A stretch of DNA of 50,894 nucleotides from Hahellaceae bacterium (lineage in GTDB: Bacteria > Pseudomonadota > Gammaproteobacteria > Pseudomonadales > Oleiphilaceae): NCBI GenBank assembly GCA_016744695.1, contig JADGDV010000026.1, forward strand, positions 10,931 through 61,824, written 5' to 3'. Made by a program: the position numbers and the translations under genes. The notes beneath the pieces are model-generated. The model saw only the letters and a program-made list of their open reading frames with translations. It had not been told where the DNA came from and ran no database searches. This document shows, piece by piece, positions 44,694 through 50,894 of the stretch (its first letter is position 1; every line of letters begins with the position of its first letter).

Positions 44694-46252
44694 ATTGTTT
44701 TATGTGTGTTCAAGTAATAATCACAGAACGCCTGAAAGGGTAAGGGTTTGCTGTATACATAGCCTTGTACCATATCGCATTTTAGAGAGTTAAGAAGTGC
44801 TAGAGTTTCTTTATCTTCCACGCCTTCAGCGATGACTTTGAGGTTCAGGCTGTGTGCCATCGCAATGGTGGATTTAACAATTTGTGTTTTTTTGGGTGAA
44901 ATATCCATATTGGTAATGAAGTCTTTATCTATTTTTAATGTATCTACTGGTAACTTGCTTAAATAAGACAGGGAAGAAAACTCTTTCCCATAATCATCCA
45001 GAGATATTCCGAACCCCATGCTGGAAAGTGTTTCTACACATTGAATCGCCCTGCGTGAATCACCCATAAATGCGCTTTCGGTAATTTCAAAGTCAATATC
45101 AGATGAGCGAATATCCATGTTTGTTTGCAATAATGAAATCTCACCAGGAAGGTTTGCATCTTGAATATTCCTGGATGATAAATTGATTGCCATCGTGATA
45201 TTGATTCCCGTCGCTTTAAACTTATTCTGGTCATTAAACGCAGACTCAACAATCATTAAAGAAAACGATTTTATTAGACCTGAATGCTCAGCGATTGGAA
45301 CAAACTCTTCTGGTGAAATAAAGCCAAGGCTTTCATGATTCCATCGGGCGAGCGCTTCAATTGATACGATTTTCCCGGTAGCAATATTTATTTTTGGTTG
45401 ATAGTACAAAACGATTTCGTTCTTTTTTTCGATGGCAATTTTAAGGTGATTAAATAACAAAACGCGTCGCTTGTTATTGGGGTCGAGCTCTGCGTCGTAA
45501 ACGCAAAGGCCGGGTACTGTTTTTTGTGCGGCCCGTGTTGCTAGCTCAGCCTTTTGCAGAAGTTTTATAGGGTCAGTTTCATGTTGTGGGTACGTAGCCA
45601 CCCCAATACTTCCTTCAATTGAAGTGAGTGTGCTTTCTAATTTTATTGTTTTGTTTAAGGTATATTGTATTTTTTCGGCAACTTGATAAATATCATCGGC
45701 GTCTGTTAAAGGCAAAAGAAAGGCAAATGTGCTGTTTGATATACGCGCAAGCGTATCTGATTTTCTTAAATCCAGACGAAGTCTTAATGCAATTTGTCTA
45801 ATAAGAAGGTCTGTGTTCTGATAACCAATAGCTTCATTTATTTCAGCTAGATGTTTTATTTTTAATACAAACAATCCGTAACATGTTTGGCTTCGTTCAG
45901 AAACCAATGTTTGCTGGTGTAATCTATCTTCAAACAAAATGCGGTTGGGTAAACTGGTGACTTGGTCGTAAAGGTAATGTCGTTGTAATACCAGTTCCGC
46001 ATGCTCTTGTACCTTTAGGCTTTTGATCATGGGCTTGTACAGGAAAAAGAAAATACACGGCAGTATAACGAACGATGAAAGTAGCCCATGTAGTAACACT
46101 TCATAAAAATGGGGGAGTGGGTGAAGTGGTAAAAGAGTTATCTGAACTGTAGATTCAGTAATAAATAGAACCACCAAGGTTATAACTATGAAGCGTCTTG
46201 GTTTAAGTGCTGGTATGCTTTTAAAATCGTTAGAGGTCTTATGGTTAAACAT
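44684..46252 (-). CDS. EAL-domain phosphodiesterase with degenerate GGDEF
   Basis: A 522-residue membrane signalling protein. Two hydrophobic segments lie near residues 20-70. The GGDEF-like domain (about 90-240) starts DQVTSLPNRILFEDRL, but its active site reads ISNSTFAF in place of GGDEF, so it should not make c-di-GMP. The EAL domain is complete: SIEALARWNH, NLSSRNIQD, DFEITESAFM, DDYGKEFSSL and KIDKDFI, then AEGVEDKETL and VQGYVYSKPL. The enzyme should degrade c-di-GMP. It has no recognisable sensory domain. It converges with the CusF-like gene, with overlapping stop codons. Confidence 0.94.
   Translation of the reverse strand: MFNHKTSNDFKSIPALKPRRFIVITLVVLFITESTVQITLLPLHPLPHFYEVLLHGLLSSFVILPCIFFFLYKPMIKSLKVQEHAELVLQRHYLYDQVTSLPNRILFEDRLHQQTLVSERSQTCYGLFVLKIKHLAEINEAIGYQNTDLLIRQIALRLRLDLRKSDTLARISNSTFAFLLPLTDADDIYQVAEKIQYTLNKTIKLESTLTSIEGSIGVATYPQHETDPIKLLQKAELATRAAQKTVPGLCVYDAELDPNNKRRVLLFNHLKIAIEKKNEIVLYYQPKINIATGKIVSIEALARWNHESLGFISPEEFVPIAEHSGLIKSFSLMIVESAFNDQNKFKATGINITMAINLSSRNIQDANLPGEISLLQTNMDIRSSDIDFEITESAFMGDSRRAIQCVETLSSMGFGISLDDYGKEFSSLSYLSKLPVDTLKIDKDFITNMDISPKKTQIVKSTIAMAHSLNLKVIAEGVEDKETLALLNSLKCDMVQGYVYSKPLPFQAFCDYYLNTHKTIYV
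44685..44708. terminator. Perfect hairpin over the overlapping stop codons
   Basis: CACACATAAA and TTTATGTGTG form a perfect 10-bp stem with a four-base loop (TTGT). It contains both converging stop codons or their edges, so one element can end both transcripts. T tracts are short. Confidence 0.5.
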
Positions 46253-46464
46253 TTATCTTACAATCCACATTAATATATTTATTCCATTAACTTAATGTTA
46301 GCAGTGATTTCTATTAAGTGTTTGTAAGGATTTGTAAGAGTTGCGTTATAAAGCACTGGTTCGGTGTGTGTTGTTTTGGTTATTAATTGCTTATTGATAT
46401 CTATAGTGTACGACTGTACACTGAGGGTTGGGTTTACAGGTTTTATTAAGAGAGTATTGCAGCA

Positions 46465-47877
46465 ATGGATGAGCCAAATAGCACAGATAAGATTGATGAG
46501 GGTAGCCCAAAGCCACTCAACCTTGACTATAAACGTTGGGGAAATATAAGCCGAGCGGTACTCAATGGCGTGGTGGGAGACTATCTTGTTCAACAGAATA
46601 ACCCTTTGGCCATAGATATGGGGTTTTATCATGAAGGCGCTCCATTAGAATCTTTTGAACCCTTGTCGAAGTCTAATACAGGCTATGGTCTAACAAATAA
46701 GGTTGTGGTTCTTCTGCATGGTTTGACTAACCTTGAAACCATTTGGGATATTGAAACAGAAGAAACGGCGAGCGCTGAAGCTGACACTGCCCCTGTTGTA
46801 AATTATGGTTATCATTTACAGAAAAACTTTGGCTATACTCCTTTATTTTTGCGTTATAACACCGGCCTGAATATTGAAGAAAATGGACGTCAGTTTACGA
46901 AATTAATGGATAAACTAGTGTCTACTTACCCTAAGCCCATTGATGAAATCGTGTTTGTAGGTTTTAGTATGGGTGGCCTATTAATACGTTATACCCAGAA
47001 AGAAGCGAGTGAGGCTGAAGCGCCTTGGCTTTCTAAATTGAGTCACTGTTTCTATGTGGGTACCCCTCATGAAGGTTCGTATTTTGAAAAGTTTGGCCAT
47101 TTAGCAAGCTCTGTTGTTCGCTCCATTCCGAAAGATTATATTAGTCATTGGGCCGACTGGATTGATGTGCGTAGTGAAGGTATTCAGGATCTTAAGCACG
47201 GTTTGGCTCATTTAAGAAATGCTGATGCTGAAGAAGAAGAAAGTTACGGGCCTTGTGGCAGCTTTCATAAAGATGCACTGCATTACTTTATTAGTGGATC
47301 TCTATCAGAAGAGCGTAATAGCCTATTGAATAAAGTGTTTGGTGACTCCTTAGTTACACACGGCAGCGCAAACCCTGACTCAGCACCTGAAAACAGTAAA
47401 TTTGCGCATTTTGAAGGGATTCCTCATATACCTCTTGCGCATACCGAGCGTGTATACCAACAAATGAAACAGTGGATTATAGAAGCAGGGGAGCCAATTG
47501 AATTAGTCACTTATAATGATGAAGATATTGATTTTAGCGCTCAGGTAACGCCGCTGTTGATAAATGGAAGTGATATACCCTTAACCGACCAAGAAGTAAT
47601 TTCTCCGTCAAAACAAGAGATGATTGCCGGTGCTCTCGATCTAATCGCAGTGGGTTTTGAAAAAACAATCGATGCGGTTGAAAAAGTACACCTTTCTGTT
47701 GCCAAAGAGCCTCATGTAATACTTAAAAGAGTGCCTGTGGTTGAGAAAGTATCAAAAGTAGTTGATACGACACATATTGGTCTAACAGAAACAATTTACC
47801 ACTCCATCAGACAGGGTGGAAAGTTAATTCAGGTTGCTGCTGATTTGATGAAAAAAGGCCAATCAAATAACCATTAA
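46465..47877 (+). CDS. Lipase-like alpha/beta hydrolase with C-terminal extension
   Basis: A 470-residue protein without a clear signal peptide. The alpha/beta-hydrolase core spans about residues 85-330: VVLLHGLTNLETIWD (oxyanion region), FVGFSMGGLLIRYTQ (Ser nucleophile elbow GFSMGG), YVGTPHEGS, and late His in HIPLAHTERVYQQM. The sequence resembles triacylglycerol lipases of the alpha/beta family. The last ~120 residues contain repeated amphipathic helices with Ile/Val/Lys (GALDLIAVGFEKTIDAVEKV and onward) of unknown role, perhaps membrane binding. The start has only a weak Shine-Dalgarno. Substrate unknown. Confidence 0.83.
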   Translation: MDEPNSTDKIDEGSPKPLNLDYKRWGNISRAVLNGVVGDYLVQQNNPLAIDMGFYHEGAPLESFEPLSKSNTGYGLTNKVVVLLHGLTNLETIWDIETEETASAEADTAPVVNYGYHLQKNFGYTPLFLRYNTGLNIEENGRQFTKLMDKLVSTYPKPIDEIVFVGFSMGGLLIRYTQKEASEAEAPWLSKLSHCFYVGTPHEGSYFEKFGHLASSVVRSIPKDYISHWADWIDVRSEGIQDLKHGLAHLRNADAEEEESYGPCGSFHKDALHYFISGSLSEERNSLLNKVFGDSLVTHGSANPDSAPENSKFAHFEGIPHIPLAHTERVYQQMKQWIIEAGEPIELVTYNDEDIDFSAQVTPLLINGSDIPLTDQEVISPSKQEMIAGALDLIAVGFEKTIDAVEKVHLSVAKEPHVILKRVPVVEKVSKVVDTTHIGLTETIYHSIRQGGKLIQVAADLMKKGQSNNH

Positions 47878-47988
47878 TTAATTTTGTGTAAGCTTCTTCA
47901 CTTATTGGATTGAAAATAAAGCGGAATCTCAAAAAATATCTATACTTTTTATGGGTATTTTAAGAATAGTTTTTGTATTGAGAGCAAT

Positions 47989-48756
47989 ATGAAATGGTTA
48001 GCCGCTTTAGTTTTTACTTTCAACTTTGTCTCGCTCTCTTGGGCTGGGTTACCGGTTATTACCGTGTCTGGCTTGGATGTTGAGCCCTACATTATAAAAA
48101 CAGAAGATAGCGAGCTCCCTTCAGGTATTATTATTGATATCGTCGACGGGGTTATGTCTCGTATAGGGTATCAACCAAAATATAGTATTTCTGTGTGGGC
48201 TCGCGCCTTCAACGATGTTTCCAAGGGGTTCAATGATGCCTTGATTCCCGCTATGAAAACAGCAGATCGAGAGCAGTCACTTTGGTATCCGGAGGAGCCA
48301 CTCCTTTCATTACGAATGTCTTTATTTAAATCAAAAAATGAAAAGGTCGCGTGGGATGGGGTAATGGGCTCTTTGCAGAATGCTCGCATTGCTGTGGTGA
48401 GGGGGGCTAAAGTGAGTCCAGACTTTGACCACGTTATGGATAGTGACTTGTTTAAGGTAGAAAAAAGAACAAACTTTGACTTGGTTATGATGGCTGTGGC
48501 TGCGAGACGAGTGGATTACGGAGCGGCAGACCAGCTAATGGGGCTTTGGGCTGCGAAGAATTATGGGATTTTAAATCAGGTTGAAGTAGCTAAGCCCTAT
48601 TTGGAGTCGGTGCCTGTTTATATTGCTTTTTCTAAAGAGAAAGTTGATGCTGAGTTTGTTTCTCGCTTTAATGATGAGTTATTGATGTTTAAAGCGGAGG
48701 GCGGAGTTCAGAAAATTATAGATTCTTACTTTAGTAATAGTGTTCTTGACCGATAA
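47989..48756 (+). CDS. Periplasmic solute-binding protein, family 3 type (second copy)
   Basis: A 255-residue exported protein with a signal peptide cleaved near SWA-GLP. It opens ITVSGLDVEPYIIKTEDSEL, then GIIIDIVDGVMSRIGYQPKY and a second lobe with ARIAVVRGAKVSPDFDHVM, the SBP_bac_3 layout. It is only distantly similar to the one at 43483. No ABC permease accompanies it. It stands between a lipase-like gene and a chemoreceptor, so it might feed a signal into chemotaxis, which is inference. Confidence 0.85.
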   Translation: MKWLAALVFTFNFVSLSWAGLPVITVSGLDVEPYIIKTEDSELPSGIIIDIVDGVMSRIGYQPKYSISVWARAFNDVSKGFNDALIPAMKTADREQSLWYPEEPLLSLRMSLFKSKNEKVAWDGVMGSLQNARIAVVRGAKVSPDFDHVMDSDLFKVEKRTNFDLVMMAVAARRVDYGAADQLMGLWAAKNYGILNQVEVAKPYLESVPVYIAFSKEKVDAEFVSRFNDELLMFKAEGGVQKIIDSYFSNSVLDR

Positions 48757-48848
48757 ATAGCTATGAATGTTTAAAATAGAGCTGCAATGGACCTTGCTTT
48801 CAGGCTTAAACACAATATATGTAGTATGTGATAAGGGTGCCGTGTTAA

Positions 48849-50258
48849 ATGAATATCAAACTTTTTGTAATTTCGTTGCTAGTTTCATTGTCTGTCATTG
48901 GAGGGCTGTGGGTAGGTGATTCATATTTAATTGGTTTAATTATTGCTGCGCTTGTATCTTTTTCTGTGGCTTTTATTGATAAAATTTTACTTAATAAACA
49001 ATCAGGCATTGCGAAAGATTTAGTAAGTGAAGCTGAAGAAGCCCTGAAGAAAGAAATGTTAAGGGTGGCAAGCTTCACCAATCAACTCGCTTTCAGTTCG
49101 TCCAGAATTGCCGATTCTACCGATGCAACGAATGAAAATGTAACATTACAGCAGTCTGAAATTGAGCAAATTGCAACCGCGATGGAAGAGATGAGCTCTA
49201 CGGTGAATGAGGTCGCGAGCAATACAGTAAGTGCATCAACAGCCTCACAAGAAGCCAATGACGCGGCACAAACCGGGCTTCAGCAATCAGAAGCTACACA
49301 ACAGAAAATAGCGGCTCTAGTTGAACAAATACGGGTTGCGTCTGAGGTTATTGAGCAACTTGGTAAGCAGAGCGAGTCTATTGGCTCTGTACTGGATGTA
49401 ATAAAAAGTATTGCGGAACAAACTAACTTACTCGCCTTAAATGCGGCCATTGAGGCTGCGAGAGCGGGTGAACAAGGACGAGGTTTTGCGGTTGTTGCGG
49501 ATGAAGTACGCACCCTGGCAGGGCGCACACAGGTTTCAGCGGAAGAAATTGAGGCGATGATACATGGCCTTCAGCAGCAGGCTCAGGGTTCTGTGTCTGC
49601 AATGGTTTCGGCTCATAATGATGGTAAAGAATGTTTAGAGCAGGTTGAGCTGATGCATGTTTCACTGAAAGATATTTCAAGTAATGTTGAAACAATTAAT
49701 GGCATGAATATCCAAATTGCAACGGCTTCAGAAGAGCAAAGTGCGGTGGCTCATGAAATAAGCCAAAATGTTGTTCGTGTTTGTGATCTTTCATCTAACA
49801 CCTCGCTGCAAGCGAGTCAGTCCCGTAAAGATACAGAAGGTTTAGCAGAGGTATCATCACAGCTAACGATGTTAGTAAAAGCGAGTGGTGTTGATACCGG
49901 TGAGCTACTAGATTTATCATCGGCCAAAGCTGCACATCTTAACTGGAAAACAAAGCTGCGTTCTTACCTTGATGGAAAATCTACCCTAAAAGAAGATCAG
50001 GCGGTTTCTCATAAACATTGTGAGTTTGGTAAATGGTATTATTCCGATGGGCTAAGGAAATTTGGTGATATCAAAGCGCTAAAAGAGGTAGAGGCGCCTC
50101 ATGAGCAACTGCATGCTTTAATTCGAGAAATTATCCAGTTAAAACAACAGGGCGATGTGATCGGAGCAGAGAAGAAATACCGTCAGGTGTCCGATTACTC
50201 CAATACGATTGTTGAGCTGTTAGATCAAACTGAGACTGCGGCTAATCTTAATGATTAG
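48849..50258 (+). CDS. Methyl-accepting chemotaxis protein with CZB zinc-binding domain
   Basis: A 469-residue chemoreceptor. Two closely spaced membrane segments cover about residues 3-48, with almost no periplasmic loop. The signalling domain has the hairpin tip [20 protein letters not shown] and [20 protein letters not shown]. The C-terminal CZB domain (about 370-460) supplies the zinc ligands: a first His in [18 protein letters not shown] with Cys, and [13 protein letters not shown] receptors sense zinc or hypochlorous acid from inside the cell. It lacks an external sensory domain, so the CZB is the probable sensor. No che genes are in the window. Confidence 0.94.
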   Translation: MNIKLFVISLLVSLSVIGGLWVGDSYLIGLIIAALVSFSVAFIDKILLNKQSGIAKDLVSEAEEALKKEMLRVASFTNQLAFSSSRIADSTDATNENVTLQQSEIEQIATAMEEMSSTVNEVASNTVSASTASQEANDAAQTGLQQSEATQQKIAALVEQIRVASEVIEQLGKQSESIGSVLDVIKSIAEQTNLLALNAAIEAARAGEQGRGFAVVADEVRTLAGRTQVSAEEIEAMIHGLQQQAQGSVSAMVSAHNDGKECLEQVELMHVSLKDISSNVETINGMNIQIATASEEQSAVAHEISQNVVRVCDLSSNTSLQASQSRKDTEGLAEVSSQLTMLVKASGVDTGELLDLSSAKAAHLNWKTKLRSYLDGKSTLKEDQAVSHKHCEFGKWYYSDGLRKFGDIKALKEVEAPHEQLHALIREIIQLKQQGDVIGAEKKYRQVSDYSNTIVELLDQTETAANLND

Positions 50259-50285
50259 CTGTATGTTTTTTAAAAGGTGCCACTT

Positions 50286-50894
50286 TTGTCTCTCGAAATT
50301 ATTTTTCTATACGGCCTATTAGCGCTTACGGTTTTCCTTTTTGCTAGTGATAAAATTCGTTTAGACATTACGGCATTAGGCGTTATTTTGGCCTTAGCCT
50401 TAAGTGGCATTCTTACCCCCTCAGAGGCTTTATCTGGCTTTGGTGACCCTTTAGTTATTCTGATCGCAGGCTTATTTGTAGTAGGCGAAGCCTTGTTTAA
50501 AACCGGACTCGCAGGCCTGGTGGGTGAAAAAATTGTTCAATTAGCTCAAGGCAATAAAGTATTGGCTTTAGTGTTAGTTATGTTGGTTGTAGCTTTCCTT
50601 TCTGCTTTTATGAGTTCGACGGGGGCTGTCGCTATTTTGATTCCTGTTGTGCTAAATATGTGTAAGCGTCTCGGTTTAGCGCCCTCTGTGATCATGATGC
50701 CCCTAGCATTCGGTGCCTTGATGGGTGGCATGTTAACGTTGATTGGCACGCCTCCAAACTTGGTTGTTTCTCAAGCTCTGGAGCGCTCAACAGGGCAGGG
50801 TTTTGGTTTCTTCGATTTTGCGCCTTTTGGTGCTGTTACCTTGCTTCTCGGGGTTGTTTATCTGTTATTGGTTAATAGGGGGAAACTAAAGCAG
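50286..50894 (+). CDS. SLC13-family permease (partial)
   Basis: The frame is open from a TTG at 50286, which has AAGG at a normal distance, to the window end (203 codons). The protein begins MSLEIIFLYGLLALTVFLFA and continues as hydrophobic helices with FLSAFMSSTGAVAILIPVVL and MGGMLTLIGTPPNLVVSQAL. These are the SxxT/SGA and GTPPN sodium- and substrate-binding repeats of SLC13/DASS transporters and of their relatives with TrkA-C domains. Substrates include dicarboxylates and sulfate. The C-terminus and any TrkA-C domain lie outside the window. Confidence 0.87.
   Translation, partial: MSLEIIFLYGLLALTVFLFASDKIRLDITALGVILALALSGILTPSEALSGFGDPLVILIAGLFVVGEALFKTGLAGLVGEKIVQLAQGNKVLALVLVMLVVAFLSAFMSSTGAVAILIPVVLNMCKRLGLAPSVIMMPLAFGALMGGMLTLIGTPPNLVVSQALERSTGQGFGFFDFAPFGAVTLLLGVVYLLLVNRGKLKQ

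Noticed and set aside
1-50894. CRISPR array, prophage, integron, IS element, rRNA or tRNA genes
   Set aside because: No regularly spaced repeats, integrase or transposase frames, or RNA gene signatures were seen on either strand.

Overview
The window is chromosomal DNA of a moderately AT-rich gammaproteobacterium, probably marine and aerobic. The clearest pointers are the long class II ketol-acid reductoisomerase divergent from an IlvY-type LysR regulator, a fused MrpA/B Na+/H+ antiporter subunit, an MSHA-like prepilin, a ModF-like ABC protein, ETF-quinone oxidoreductase, a monooxygenase operon for hydrophobic substrates and many lipoproteins. I see no rRNA, tRNA, intact IS element, prophage or CRISPR array. 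A genus cannot be named from the sequence alone.

Layout. 1-2526 (minus): MrpA/B-type antiporter subunit, cut by the window edge. 2856-14007: a cluster of exported lipoproteins, comprising a short DUF1254/DUF1214 protein, a formylglycine sulfatase, two more DUF1254/DUF1214 proteins, a class A acid phosphatase and a second, closely similar sulfatase. After it comes a collapsed third unit (gene debris) and an SDR oxidoreductase that reads toward it. The SDR has a striking double palindrome upstream. 14637-16035: Na+/phosphate symporter with a Pho-box-like site and a small coiled-coil protein. 16068-19474: ETF-QO flanked by an intact but unusually short MalT/LuxR-type regulator and by a short relic of the same HTH sequence. 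19666-27821: housekeeping and single genes (prepilin, ilvY/ilvC, ModF-like ABC, hemerythrin, MBL/beta-CASP nuclease, small lipoprotein, UspA), ending at a ccoG fragment.

27999-31149 (minus) is a tight operon of flavin monooxygenase, alpha/beta hydrolase and SDR, the same gene order as the mycobacterial mymA operon. 31370-35975 (plus) is a TonB-dependent receptor operon with a BNR-repeat protein carrying a CECC motif, a TlpA-like thioredoxin and its own TonB. 36112-38214 is a secreted SdsA1-type alkylsulfatase, a second and chemically unrelated sulfate-ester hydrolase. 38372-46252 carries a pseudouridine synthase, a double cupin, a broken sigma-54 regulator, a SIMPL protein, a chalcone-isomerase-like protein, a DUF2505 protein, a TM2-like protein, a periplasmic binding protein, a CusF-like lipoprotein and an EAL protein with a degenerate GGDEF. 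46465-50894 carries a lipase-like hydrolase, a second lone binding protein, a CZB-domain chemoreceptor and an SLC13-type permease cut by the window end.

How it fits together: two sulfatase classes, an acid phosphatase, a Na+/Pi symporter and oxidative enzymes suggest a cell that takes sulfate and phosphate from organic esters and oxidises the carbon skeletons. The most distinctive material is the repeated sulfatase/DUF1254-1214 lipoprotein cluster with its recombination debris, and the self-contained TonB/CECC/thioredoxin uptake operon. Several gene relics (12827-13087, 16068-16141, 27869-27991, 40109-40690) show that the region has been rearranged repeatedly.
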